Shown here piece by piece: positions 24,841 through 33,669 of a stretch of 64,000 nt of DNA. The first letter of the stretch is position 1. Each line of letters starts with the position of its first letter. A program made the translations under genes and the position numbers. A model generated the notes under the pieces. The model saw only the letters and a program-made list of their open reading frames with translations, was not told the origin of the DNA and ran no database searches. Origin of the DNA: Parasphingorhabdus sp. (GTDB lineage: Bacteria; Pseudomonadota; Alphaproteobacteria; Sphingomonadales; Sphingomonadaceae); assembly GCA_030373505.1 (NCBI GenBank), contig JAUCYS010000006.1, forward strand, positions 62,001-126,000, read 5' to 3'.

Positions 24841-25637
24841 CAGGCGTAATAGGCCACGCTCTGCATCGCCGTGGCCATCAGTTCGCGGCGGCTGTTCCAG
24901 ATGCTCATATACTGGCTGCTCGCCCCATGGTCGGCGTGGTGGGTATGGGAATCGATCAGCCACCAGCCATCGTCCGTTGCCAGCGTTTCCGCTATGATAT
25001 TGACCTGCCAGTTCATCGAGCTGACCATTGCATTCTGGTCGAGCAAACCCATGACCGAGGGCGGTAGACTGTCGCACATGCAGAGGATCTCCGCGACCGG
25101 GTCCAGGCCGGCACGCTGTTTCAGCCGCATCCAGCGAGTCAGGCGGTTGGTCTTGGTGCTGGTGTCGATCCGCTTGCCGACATATTCCATGTTCGAGGTG
25201 AAAAATTGCGGCGGGCCGCTGTGCAGGCCTTCTTCGCCGGGCATCGGCGGGAAATCGGGATCGTCAATGTCCGATATTTTCACCTCGGTCGCACGGGGCG
25301 CGGCAAAGATGAAATTGCAGTGCAGCCCCATACCCTTGTCGCCAAAAATTTCCGACTGCACAAAAGCGGTGCTCTTGCCGCGGCGCAACATGGCGGTTTC
25401 CGCGGTCAATGTTCCGAACAGCGGACCAGTGAAGGCAATCTGTGCCGACCGCAGCGGGGGCAGGTCGTTCTCGATATGGCTGGCGGCGTGATAGGCTAGC
25501 GCGCCCGACAGTCCGCCAAAGGCGGTGCGCCCCTGGGTCCAGCTTTGCGGCAAATCAACGGGATGGTTGGATCCGCCGGGTCCGCATTGATCAAGCAGTT
25601 CGGACAGGGCGACAGGTTGAGGATATGTTTCAGTCAT
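24840..25637 (-). CDS. TesB-like acyl-CoA thioesterase
   Basis: The 265-residue protein is a double-hotdog thioesterase of the TesB/4HBT_3 type. The first hotdog shows QGRTAFGGLSGALAYHAA and the second contains NAMVSSMNWQVNIIAETL and WWLIDSHTHHADHGASSQYM, with the Asp/Ser/Gln active-site pattern. It would hydrolyse medium- or long-chain acyl-CoA. It is the first gene of the operon with the COG2907 flavoprotein and the methyltransferase, to which it is translationally coupled. Together they suggest release or remodelling of an unusual fatty acid. Confidence 0.85.
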   Translation of the reverse strand: MTETYPQPVALSELLDQCGPGGSNHPVDLPQSWTQGRTAFGGLSGALAYHAASHIENDLPPLRSAQIAFTGPLFGTLTAETAMLRRGKSTAFVQSEIFGDKGMGLHCNFIFAAPRATEVKISDIDDPDFPPMPGEEGLHSGPPQFFTSNMEYVGKRIDTSTKTNRLTRWMRLKQRAGLDPVAEILCMCDSLPPSVMGLLDQNAMVSSMNWQVNIIAETLATDDGWWLIDSHTHHADHGASSQYMSIWNSRRELMATAMQSVAYYA

Positions 25638-25759
25638 CCATTCCGCTTATCGGGCTAGTCGGCTGAAATCTACTCGTAATTTTGCGGCCGACATTTACAA
25701 AAGTGAGTATCTGCATTATAGCCTGATTGTTTTTCAGTCTCTTAATGGAAGATATTGTG

Positions 25760-26059
25760 ATGAGCTACACGAACACTCTGACTCGTGCTGATCTTGCCGA
25801 TACAATGAATCGGCAGGTGGGTCTTTCCCGAGCCGATAGCGCGGTCATGGTGGAATCGATTTTGGACCATATGATCGAAGCTCTGGTCGACGGCGAAAAT
25901 GTGAAGATTTCGGGTTTCGGGACATTCGTTCTGCGCGACAAGGGTGAACGCACCGGCCGTAATCCCAAGACCGGAATTGAAGTGCCGATCGCGCCGCGGC
26001 GGGTGCTGACCTTCCGTGCCAGCCAGACGATGCGTGATCGGATTATTGCCGCAGGTTAA
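25760..26059 (+). CDS. ihfA: Integration host factor subunit alpha
   Basis: The 99-residue protein carries the full IHF/HU fold: [19 protein letters not shown] at the N-terminus, [22 protein letters not shown] with the DNA-intercalating arm, and the alpha-type C-terminus [17 protein letters not shown] bends DNA at recombination sites, origins and promoters. The ATG at 25760 gives the standard N-terminus; an upstream ATG at 25745 would add five residues. It is 28 bases upstream of a MerR gene, the usual alphaproteobacterial arrangement. Confidence 0.95.
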   Translation: MSYTNTLTRADLADTMNRQVGLSRADSAVMVESILDHMIEALVDGENVKISGFGTFVLRDKGERTGRNPKTGIEVPIAPRRVLTFRASQTMRDRIIAAG

Positions 26060-26087
26060 TGGACCCGGTGCACCGGGGGAGTAGAGT

Positions 26088-26474
26088 ATGACCAAGGAAC
26101 AAGGGGCTTTCCGGACCATCGGAGAGTTGTCCAAAGAGCTCAAGATCAAGCCCCATATCCTGCGCTATTGGGAAGATCAGTTTGCCATGCTGACTCCGCT
26201 CAAGCGGGCGGGTGCGCGGCGCCATTATCGCCCCGAAGATGTTGAAACGGTCAAGCTGATCAACCGGTTGCTCAACGAAGAAGGCTATACGATCAAGGGG
26301 GCACGAAAATTTCTCACCTCACGGCGCAAAAGGCCGGAAATGGTAGAAAATGTGCCGCAATCGGTGGCAGAATCCGCTCCTTCGGCAGAGGATGGTCTGG
26401 AGGATAACGGGCTGGTTCTCGCGGAGCTGAAATCGATCCGCGACCAGCTTTCACAGGCGCTCAGTCAGGCCTAG
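26088..26474 (+). CDS. MerR family regulator
   Basis: The 128-residue protein has an N-terminal MerR helix-turn-helix (FRTIGELSKELKIKPHILRY, about 8-27) and wing (KRAGARRHYRPEDVETV), followed by a short acidic C-terminal tail with LAELKSIRDQLSQAL, a likely dimer helix. No Cys-based metal site is present. The ihfA-merR order is conserved in alphaproteobacteria, but the role of this regulator is not known. Confidence 0.92.
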   Translation: MTKEQGAFRTIGELSKELKIKPHILRYWEDQFAMLTPLKRAGARRHYRPEDVETVKLINRLLNEEGYTIKGARKFLTSRRKRPEMVENVPQSVAESAPSAEDGLEDNGLVLAELKSIRDQLSQALSQA

Positions 26475-26482
26475 CGCAGGGA

Positions 26483-26908
26483 TCATTTTTCCGCACGGTC
26501 GATATTGCGCTGGGCAAACCAGTCGCGCAACATGTCCGCCTGACAACCCGTAAAGCCGTTGCTGCCCACCGGTGAACAGCTGTTCGGTCGCCCCAGCCGC
26601 GCCTCATCCTCGTGATTCTGGAACTGCGCTGTCCAGGACGCGGCATAATGCGCCTCCTCTTCCTTTTCCTTGTCCCGGACGGCCTTGGGTATCCGGTATC
26701 GTTCTTCTTCGGGACGGTTCGCGCACACCACGATCTCCCCTTCGGCGGATTCAGGACATTTGTCTTCGCCATAGGTGACCAGGATCGACCATCGTTCGGG
26801 TTCGGCAGCCGCAGTGCCTTCTTCTGCCTTTGCCGGCGACAGGGTCAAGAGCAATGGAATGGCCGCAAGGGCGAGGAAAGCGCGGGCCGAAAAATGGGCG
26901 ATAGCAAT
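26483..26908 (-). CDS. Small secreted protein of unknown function; possible ATT start codon
   Basis: The safely translated part (TTG at 26854 to stop at 26483) is 123 residues with GEIVVCANRPEEERYRIP and a C-terminal CSPVGSNGFTGCQADMLRDW. It is a type of small secreted protein seen in sphingomonads, with no known function. The TTG start would leave only a fragment of a signal peptide. Reading upstream in the same frame gives AIAHFSARAFLALAAIPLLL before LTLSPAKA, a complete signal peptide. No ATG, GTG or CTG is available. An ATT at 26908 (or ATC at 26911) lies just after AGGAGCAAGG. A rare start codon or a sequence error are the two explanations. Confidence 0.6.
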   Translation of the reverse strand: MAIAHFSARAFLALAAIPLLLTLSPAKAEEGTAAAEPERWSILVTYGEDKCPESAEGEIVVCANRPEEERYRIPKAVRDKEKEEEAHYAASWTAQFQNHEDEARLGRPNSCSPVGSNGFTGCQADMLRDWFAQRNIDRAEK

Positions 26909-27076
26909 GATCCTTGCTCCTGTTGCGGGAAGAGGCCTTCACTCCCTATCGCACCAAATATTTCCATTGTCTGAACCCGTATCCGGACAGGGAGGCGAAT
27001 CTGTCGGGGGATCAGTGACGCAGGCTGGAAAGAGCAGGATTAGCCGGTGTCGGCGGGAGATTTTCGTTCAGCCGTT

Positions 27077-27619
27077 CTAGTTGTAATCCGGCCCCAGTTC
27101 CGGGTCGAGATCCCTTGGCCGGGTGAAACGGTCGAGCTTGCCGCATTTTTCGTTGATATCGGCCCAGCTGTTAATCGCGAGCGTCATCTCGGCCAGTGCA
27201 GCCGTTGGATATTTGGTTTCAACCTCGTCGCGGGCCGGAGAGGTGCCATCGTCCGGGATCAGATCGAAGATCAGATCTTCGAGGCCGGGATTATGGCCAA
27301 CCATGAGTATATGATCAGCATCTCGATTGGCACCGCGCAGCACGTCCAGCAAGGTAGCCGACGAGGCTAGGTAGATTTTGCGGTCCCATGTCGGTTCCAG
27401 CGCCAGGCCGCTGGCCTCCTCGAAATTTTCCAGTGTCTCGATCACCCGGACAGCGGGAGAGGCGAGGACTTGATCGAAGCTCAGCGCCTTGCTCCGGACA
27501 AAACGGCCCATTACTGCGGCCGCGCGCTTGCCCTTGTCGTTGAGGGGGCGATCAAAATCGCGTTCGACCGGGTCGTCCCAGCTGGATTTGGCGTGGCGCA
27601 GGAGCGTGAGTTTTTTCAT
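27077..27619 (-). CDS. Histidine phosphatase (SixA-like)
   Basis: The 180-residue protein begins with LTLLRHAKSSWDDP, the RHG motif form of SixA-type phosphohistidine phosphatases, followed by RPLNDKGKRAA and a second catalytic His in ILMVGHNPGLEDL. It would remove phosphate from a phosphohistidine protein or a small molecule. Its start overlaps the helicase stop by four bases (ATGA), so the two are translated together. The partner phosphorelay protein is not in the window. Confidence 0.88.
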   Translation of the reverse strand: MKKLTLLRHAKSSWDDPVERDFDRPLNDKGKRAAAVMGRFVRSKALSFDQVLASPAVRVIETLENFEEASGLALEPTWDRKIYLASSATLLDVLRGANRDADHILMVGHNPGLEDLIFDLIPDDGTSPARDEVETKYPTAALAEMTLAINSWADINEKCGKLDRFTRPRDLDPELGPDYN

Positions 27620-30354
27620 TGCCGATTGTCATGCATCAAACTTGTTTCAGTTGAAAGACCGGATTGCGGGATTTCGGATTTGGCCTTGCGGATCTCCGCC
27701 AGCGCCTGGTCGAGCGGCATCCGTTCGATTGGTGTGCCCTGGGGAAAGGCGGAGAGGAGACGCGAGGGAAAGGCCGAGGAGAGGATCACGAAATGGCCAT
27801 GATCATCGGCGCGGCGGATGATCCGGCCAAAGGCCTGGGCCAGCCGGGCGCGGATGATCCGGTCGTCATAAGCGCTGCCGCCACCCGCCAGCTTTCTGGC
27901 GCGGTGCAGAATGGTGGGACGGGGCCAGGGCACCGACTCCATGATCACCAGCCGCAGGCTCTGACCCGGCACATCGACGCCGTCGCGCAACGCGTCGGTG
28001 CCGAGCAGGCTGGCCTTGGGATCGTCGCGGAAAATATCGACCAGCGTCCCGGTGTCGATCGGATCGACATGCTGGGCATAGATCGGCAGCCCGCTTTGCG
28101 CCATGCGGTCGGCGATGCGGGCATAGACCGTACGCAGGCGGCGAATGGCGGTAAACAGGCCAAGAGTGCCGCCGCCCGACGCCTCAATCAGCTGGGCATA
28201 GGCGCCGGCCAGCCCTGCCATGTCGCCGCGTTTCACATCGGTGACGATGATCACCTTGGCCTGGTTGGGATAGTCAAACGGACTGGCGACCTCGAATTCC
28301 TGCGGCGCATGATCGAGATGCACGGCTCCGCTCAGCGCCCGCGCGGTTTCCCAGCCGCCACCGCCTTTCAGCGTCGCCGAGGTAACCAATATGCCGTGCG
28401 CCGGTTTGGTGACGACTTCCGTGACCGGTATGGTCGGGTCCAGCCAGTGGCGGCAGATGCCGATATCATATTCGCGGCCCTCGAACCGGTCGATCATCAG
28501 CCAGTCGACAAAATCGGGATCGGCGGGTCCACCGATGCGCGACAGCAGCGAGAGCCAGCCGGACAGGGTATCGCAGCGCCAGCCGAGGCTCGCCAGCGCC
28601 CCTTCCATGCGCGCTTTGGCCGGTGCATCCATCCAGTCCGGCCCTTCCTCGATCAGATGTTCGATGCGCTGGCCAAGCCGGACCAGCGGCCGGAGCAAGG
28701 CGTCCATCGCCTCGGCGGCGGTGGCGACGGCGTCGATCATCGGACCCTCGACATCGGAAAGCTCGGTCTCCAGGCCATAGCCGGCATCGGCGCTCTGGCT
28801 CTCGTCGCGGGCAAAGACCATGGCCCGGACTTCCTGGAGCAGCGCTTCGATCGGGCCATAGGGTTCTCCCTCGCCCAGGCGCTGGAGCCAGCCGTCGCTC
28901 GGCATCGCCTCGGCAGCAAGGCGAGCGCTTTCGATCGCCCGACCGCCTTCCTCGTCATAGGAAGCGATATCGGCGAGGCGCGCAGCAAGCCCGCGCCGCC
29001 GGCCGCGACTTTTTGATTCCGGTCCGATCACCCAGCGGCGAATCTCGATCGCTTCCTGCCCCGAAAGGCGCGCAGCGAACATCGAATCGGCGGCGTCGAA
29101 CAGATGATGGCCTTCGTCAAAAATCAGGCGCGTCGGCCGGTTCTGCTGCTCGCGCCCGCGCGCCGCGTTGACCATCACCAGCGCATGGTTGGCGATGACG
29201 ATATCGGCCTGTTGGCTCGCCCGGGCGGCCTTCTCGATGAAACATTTGCGGTAATGCGGACAGCCGGCATAGACGCATTCGCCGCGCCGGTCGGTCAGCG
29301 CGGTGGCGCCGTTGCGCCGAAACAGGGTGGTGAGCCAGCCGGGCAGGTCGCCGCCGATCATGTCGCCATCCTTGCTGTAGGCGGCCCAGCGCGCGACCAG
29401 ATGGGCAAGGATCGCCGCCCGGCCGGTAAAGCCGCCCTGCAGGGCATCTTCCAGATTGAGCAGGCAGAGATAATTTTCCCGGCCCTTGCGCACCACCACC
29501 TTCTTGCGGAAGGTTTCCTCGTCCGGGTAGATGCGCCGGGTCTCGCGGTCGAGCTGGCGCTGCAGCGCCTTGGTAAAGGTGGATATCCACACCGCACCGC
29601 CAGCCTGGCTGGACCAGAGCGAGGCCGGAGCCAGATAGCCGAGCGTCTTGCCAATCCCCGTGCCCGCTTCGGCGAGCAGCATATTCGGCGCGCCCTTGAT
29701 CTTGCGCGGGTTGAAAATTCCGGTGACCGCTGCGGCGTAGCTTTTCTGACCCTTGCGGTCTTCCGCTCCCTGACCGGTCAGCGCTTCCAGTCGCGCCAGC
29801 GTCGCCTGCTCGTCCATAGCAATCGAGCGCGGCGCTGGTCGCGCCGGCTCTTCTTCCCATTCCCACAGTTTGGAGAACAGCCAGCGCTCGGCTTCGATCG
29901 GTTTTTGGAGTCGTTTCCCGACTTCCCCGGCCCATGGCCAGCGCAACCGGTAGAGCGCCTGGGCGCTGCTCCACGCCCCCTCCCGCTCTTTCCAATAAGG
30001 TGCTTCCAGTCCATCCAGTAACAGGCTTGCGGCCTGCCGATAGAGGCTGGCGATATCGGCCTCCTGCTCAGGCGGATTCAGGCCGAGCGCCTTGGCAAGC
30101 CCAGCCGGGGTCGGAACGATGAACTGCGCCGGATGGATGAAAGCGAAGAGTTCCAGAAGATCGAGACCCGAGAGATCGGGGTAGCCCAGCCTCTGTCCCA
30201 GCAGCGGCGCATTGAGCAGGATATGCGGTGTTTCCGCGACGCGGCCGATTGCTTCACCCTTGCCGACCGCGCGCGTCTCGCCCTCGATGGAACAAATCCA
30301 GATGCCGCTATGGCTGGCGTGCAGCGCCGGATAGGGGAGGGCATTTTCGGTCAA
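27616..30354 (-). CDS. DinG/YoaA-like ATP-dependent DNA helicase (Fe-S superfamily 2)
   Basis: The 912-residue protein has an N-terminal domain of about 200 residues typical of alphaproteobacterial forms, then the helicase core: Walker A EAGTGIGKTLGYLAP (near 245), a four-Cys Fe-S insertion (ENYLCLLN, ECVYAGCPHYRKC) and the Walker B box DEGHHLFDAADS. Motif VI is seen as AQAFGRIIRRADDHG near the C-terminus. XPD-like helicases of this group unwind DNA ahead of repair or R-loop removal. It is upstream of and overlaps the SixA-like gene. The NnrU gene is 15 bases from its start and on the same strand. Confidence 0.92.
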   Translation of the reverse strand: MTENALPYPALHASHSGIWICSIEGETRAVGKGEAIGRVAETPHILLNAPLLGQRLGYPDLSGLDLLELFAFIHPAQFIVPTPAGLAKALGLNPPEQEADIASLYRQAASLLLDGLEAPYWKEREGAWSSAQALYRLRWPWAGEVGKRLQKPIEAERWLFSKLWEWEEEPARPAPRSIAMDEQATLARLEALTGQGAEDRKGQKSYAAAVTGIFNPRKIKGAPNMLLAEAGTGIGKTLGYLAPASLWSSQAGGAVWISTFTKALQRQLDRETRRIYPDEETFRKKVVVRKGRENYLCLLNLEDALQGGFTGRAAILAHLVARWAAYSKDGDMIGGDLPGWLTTLFRRNGATALTDRRGECVYAGCPHYRKCFIEKAARASQQADIVIANHALVMVNAARGREQQNRPTRLIFDEGHHLFDAADSMFAARLSGQEAIEIRRWVIGPESKSRGRRRGLAARLADIASYDEEGGRAIESARLAAEAMPSDGWLQRLGEGEPYGPIEALLQEVRAMVFARDESQSADAGYGLETELSDVEGPMIDAVATAAEAMDALLRPLVRLGQRIEHLIEEGPDWMDAPAKARMEGALASLGWRCDTLSGWLSLLSRIGGPADPDFVDWLMIDRFEGREYDIGICRHWLDPTIPVTEVVTKPAHGILVTSATLKGGGGWETARALSGAVHLDHAPQEFEVASPFDYPNQAKVIIVTDVKRGDMAGLAGAYAQLIEASGGGTLGLFTAIRRLRTVYARIADRMAQSGLPIYAQHVDPIDTGTLVDIFRDDPKASLLGTDALRDGVDVPGQSLRLVIMESVPWPRPTILHRARKLAGGGSAYDDRIIRARLAQAFGRIIRRADDHGHFVILSSAFPSRLLSAFPQGTPIERMPLDQALAEIRKAKSEIPQSGLSTETSLMHDNRQ

Positions 30355-30369
30355 GACGTTGCGATGCGA

Positions 30370-30942
30370 TCAGGTAGCACCGACGAGCGGTACGCCGGCA
30401 AAATATGGATGAGCCGCGAACAGAATCGCATAGAGGATGAGCGCGATGACGATGCTGAGTATTTCCCGGCCCGGTGTCGCCACTTCCGACGGCTTGACCC
30501 ATGCACCCTCGTGTCGCGACACGGTGATGATCGAGATCAGCGCCCAGAGGCCGAGACCACCGAACAGCACCAGCGACTTGTTGTCGCCATTGGCAAGCAG
30601 ATGACCGATAGCCCAGATCACAACGCCGGTCAGCATCGGATGCCGAATCCATTGCTTCACCCGGGATTTGCCCTGCGCGACGCCGATCAGATAGATGGCG
30701 AAGATCATCAGCAGCATGTTGAGATGGCGGCCCCAGCCGGGCGGGTCGTAGACAAATTCCGGCGGAGTCGTGCGCCAGCCGTAGATCATTAATCCTATCG
30801 ACGCGAGCAGCAGCAAGGCCGCCAGTCCCTTGTGCGGTCCCTCGCCGATGGCACCCTGAATCGAGGCGCGCAGACCGGGCGTGATCGATTTCATAAGATG
30901 AACGATGCTCCAGAGGAGCACCCCCGCAACCAAATATGACAT
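30370..30942 (-). CDS. NnrU family membrane protein
   Basis: The 190-residue protein has about six hydrophobic helices and the NnrU signatures HLMKSITPGLRASI and IRHPMLTGVVIWAIGHLLANGD. NnrU relatives are also linked to isoprenylcysteine methyltransferase-like folds. The name comes from a nitric-oxide related gene cluster, but no denitrification genes are near, so the role here is unclear. I chose the ATG at 30942, seven bases after AGGAG; TTG and GTG codons just upstream are less likely. Confidence 0.85.
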   Translation of the reverse strand: MSYLVAGVLLWSIVHLMKSITPGLRASIQGAIGEGPHKGLAALLLLASIGLMIYGWRTTPPEFVYDPPGWGRHLNMLLMIFAIYLIGVAQGKSRVKQWIRHPMLTGVVIWAIGHLLANGDNKSLVLFGGLGLWALISIITVSRHEGAWVKPSEVATPGREILSIVIALILYAILFAAHPYFAGVPLVGAT

Positions 30943-31032
30943 CACCAATCTCCTGCTTTTGTCCTATTCTAACTTGCTATACAGGCTAAGGCCACTATTT
31001 GCGCAGCATACAGAGAAAAACAGGACAAATTC

Positions 31033-32613
31033 GTGACCGATTATCGTGAAGCAGCAGAGAATTCCAAAGCGTGGCCGTTCGAGGAAGCCCGCAAGCTGCT
31101 CAAACGCTATCGCGGCGAGCGCGGCGCGCCTGCTGCAAAACCCGGTGGCGAACCGATGCTGTTCGAAACCGGCTATGGCCCATCGGGCCTGCCGCATATC
31201 GGCACGTTCAACGAGGTGCTGCGCACGACCATGGTGCGCCGGGCCTATGAAACGCTGACCGGAAACCCGACTAGGCTGATCGCTTTCAGCGATGATATGG
31301 ACGGCTTTCGCAAGGTGCCGACCAATGTGCCCAACCAGGAGATGCTGGCCGAGCATCTGCACAAGCCGCTGACCCAGGTGCCGGACCCGTTCGAGAAGTT
31401 CGAGAGTTTCGCCGCGCACAACAATGCCATGCTGCGCGACTTTCTCGACCAATTTGGTTTCGACTATGAGTTCGTCTCGTCGACCGAGCAATATCAGAGC
31501 GGCGCCTTTGACGAGACGCTGAAGCTGGTGCTGGCGCGCAACCAGCAGATACTGGACATCATGCTGCCGACGCTCGGCAAGGAACGCCAGGCAACCTATT
31601 CGCCGATATTGCCGATCAGCCCGAAGACCGGCCACGTGCTGCAGGTGCCGGTCGAGGTGGTGGACGCGGACGCCGGAATCGTGCGGTTCGAGGATGATGG
31701 CGAGTTGATTGAGCATAATATCCTGTCCGGCGGGGCCAAGCTGCAATGGAAGGTCGACTGGGCGATGCGCTGGACCGCGCTGGGCGTCGACTATGAGATG
31801 TACGGCAAGGATCTGACCGACAGCGGCGTGCAGTCGGGCAAGATCGCCAAGGTGCTGGGCGCGCGCAAGCCCGAGGGCCTGATCTACGAGATGTTTCTCG
31901 ACGAGAAGGGCGAGAAGATCTCCAAGTCCAAGGGCAATGGCCTGAGCCTCGATGAATGGCTGCGCTACGGGTCCGAGAACAGTCTGGCCTTCTATATCTA
32001 TCGCGAGCCCAAGTCGGCGAAGCAGCTGCACATGGGCGTGATCCCGCGTGCGGTCGACGAATATTTCCAGTTCCGGGCCCAGTGGCACGAGCAGACGCCG
32101 GACAAGCGGCTCGGCAATCCGGTGCATCATGTCCACAATGGCGATGTGCCGACCGACACGATCCCGGTCACTTTCGGCCTGTTGCTCAATCTCGTCGGCG
32201 TGATGGGCGATGCGGAGAAGGACCAGATCTGGGGCTATCTGCGCCAATATGCACCGGATGCGACAGCGGAGCGCTATCCCGATCTGGACGGGCTGATCGA
32301 CAATGCGATGGCCTATCACAAGGATTTCATCGCGCCGACCCTGCACCGGCGCAAACCGGAAGGCGTCGAGGTGGCGGCGCTGGAGCGGCTCGACCAGGAA
32401 CTGGCCGGACTGCCTGAACATGCACCGGCGGAGGATATCCAGACGATCATCTACACGATCGGCAAGGAAGGCGGTTTCGACAATCTGCGCGACTGGTTCA
32501 AGGCGCTCTACGAGACGCTGCTCGGTTCCTCGCAGGGACCGCGAATGGGCAGCTTCATCGCGCTTTACGGCGTCGAGAACAGCCGCAAACTGATCGCCGA
32601 AGCGCTGGCATGA
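31033..32613 (+). CDS. lysK: Lysyl-tRNA synthetase, class I
   Basis: The 526-residue enzyme is the class I (archaeal-type) LysRS found in many alphaproteobacteria. It has the HIGH-type motif GLPHIGTFNEV (near 53), the KMSKS-type motif KISKSKGNG (near 295) and a C-terminal helical domain. It charges tRNA-Lys. The start is GTG at 31033. No class II LysRS appears in the window. It overlaps the following asparaginase-like gene by four bases (ATGA). Confidence 0.95.
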   Translation: MTDYREAAENSKAWPFEEARKLLKRYRGERGAPAAKPGGEPMLFETGYGPSGLPHIGTFNEVLRTTMVRRAYETLTGNPTRLIAFSDDMDGFRKVPTNVPNQEMLAEHLHKPLTQVPDPFEKFESFAAHNNAMLRDFLDQFGFDYEFVSSTEQYQSGAFDETLKLVLARNQQILDIMLPTLGKERQATYSPILPISPKTGHVLQVPVEVVDADAGIVRFEDDGELIEHNILSGGAKLQWKVDWAMRWTALGVDYEMYGKDLTDSGVQSGKIAKVLGARKPEGLIYEMFLDEKGEKISKSKGNGLSLDEWLRYGSENSLAFYIYREPKSAKQLHMGVIPRAVDEYFQFRAQWHEQTPDKRLGNPVHHVHNGDVPTDTIPVTFGLLLNLVGVMGDAEKDQIWGYLRQYAPDATAERYPDLDGLIDNAMAYHKDFIAPTLHRRKPEGVEVAALERLDQELAGLPEHAPAEDIQTIIYTIGKEGGFDNLRDWFKALYETLLGSSQGPRMGSFIALYGVENSRKLIAEALA

Positions 32614-33095
32614 TTGATATCTTCACCACTGGCGGAACGATCGACAAGGTCTATTTCGATGCTCTTTCCGAGTATAAGATCGGTGCGACCGGGCTTCCCG
32701 ACATGCTGGCCGAGAACAATGTGTTCGTTCCGCACCGGGTGACCCAGCTGATGCGCAAGGACAGTCTCGAGCTGACCGACGCGGATCGGCAAGCCATTCA
32801 TGACGCGGTCGCGGCCAGCGATGCGGACAAGATCCTCGTCACCCACGGTACCGACACGATGGTCGATACTGCGCGCGTGCTGGCAGACATTGCGGGCAAG
32901 ACGATCGTGCTGACCGGCGCGATGCAGCCGGCGACGCTGCGCAACAGCGATGCCGAGTTCAATGTCGGCTTTGCTCTTGCGGCAACCCAGACGCTGCCGC
33001 CGGGTGTCTATATCGCGATGAACGGCGAGGTTTTCGATCCGGCGGAAACGCGGAAGGACCGCTCGGCACATCGTTTCATCAGGAAGCGGGACTAG
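32610..33095 (+). CDS. Short asparaginase-like protein (N-terminal domain only)
   Basis: The 161-residue protein matches the N-terminal catalytic domain of type I/II L-asparaginases: IFTTGGTIDKVYF holds the first active-site Thr and VTHGTDTMVDTARVL the second Thr-Asp pair. AMQPATLRNSDAEFN continues the fold. It ends where the usual enzyme would begin its C-terminal domain (full length about 330). The last residues, AHRFIRKRD, give a clean end, so it seems a real short form rather than a broken gene. It overlaps lysK by four bases and is likely co-translated. Confidence 0.85.
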   Translation: MIDIFTTGGTIDKVYFDALSEYKIGATGLPDMLAENNVFVPHRVTQLMRKDSLELTDADRQAIHDAVAASDADKILVTHGTDTMVDTARVLADIAGKTIVLTGAMQPATLRNSDAEFNVGFALAATQTLPPGVYIAMNGEVFDPAETRKDRSAHRFIRKRD

Positions 33096-33129
33096 ACGGC
33101 AGGCAGCATAGCAGCGACGGAGGGTGGAG

Positions 33130-33669
33130 ATGGCAAAGCGGACGGTCGAGCAACTGAGCGAGCAGCTGCTGCACAAGCCGGTCGGCGCGCTGACGCCGGA
33201 AGAGCGGGGTGTGCTCGAGGCGATTGTCTCCCGCCAGATTGTCGCCGATGATGCCGGCGAACTGGCGGCTGAACGGGCGAGCTTCGGCGAGCGCCTGTCC
33301 GACCGGGTCGCTGCGATCGGTGGCTCCTGGGCCTTCATCATCGCCTTTGCTCTGGTGCTGTTCGCCTGGATGCTGATCAACTCCAAGATCCTGGGCAAGT
33401 TCGATGCCGCCTTTGACCCCTATCCCTTCATCTTTCTCAACCTGATGCTGTCGACGCTGGCAGCGATCCAGGCACCGATCATCATGATGAGCCAGAACCG
33501 GGCCTCCAACAAGGACCGGATCGCGGCGGCGCATGACTATGAGGTCAACCTCAGGGCCGAGATCGATATCATCCGGCTGCACGAAAAAATCGATCTGCTG
33601 ATGCTCGAGAAGATCGCCAAGCTGGAAGCGGACCTCGGCGCAATCAAGGCCGCGGTTCAGAAGGTCTAG
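33130..33669 (+). CDS. DUF1003 family membrane protein
   Basis: The 179-residue protein has a cytoplasmic N-terminus, two transmembrane helices separated by FDAAFDPYPFIFLNL (the DUF1003 hallmark), and a helical C-terminal tail EIDIIRLHEKIDLLMLEKI. The family function is unknown. I preferred the ATG at 33130 because GGAGG lies six bases upstream; a GTG six bases earlier has no usable spacing. The stop codon overlaps that of the converging desaturase. Confidence 0.85.
   Translation: MAKRTVEQLSEQLLHKPVGALTPEERGVLEAIVSRQIVADDAGELAAERASFGERLSDRVAAIGGSWAFIIAFALVLFAWMLINSKILGKFDAAFDPYPFIFLNLMLSTLAAIQAPIIMMSQNRASNKDRIAAAHDYEVNLRAEIDIIRLHEKIDLLMLEKIAKLEADLGAIKAAVQKV

Noticed and set aside
26751-26942. 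ATG-initiated minus-strand frame overlapping the start of the small secreted protein
   Set aside because: It is in another frame, encodes a basic, low-quality sequence, and gives no signal peptide; it would only matter if a frameshift joined it to the real gene.
30370-30942. NnrU as evidence for denitrification
   Set aside because: No nitrite, nitric oxide or nitrous oxide reductase genes or their regulators are seen; NnrU relatives are widespread without denitrification.
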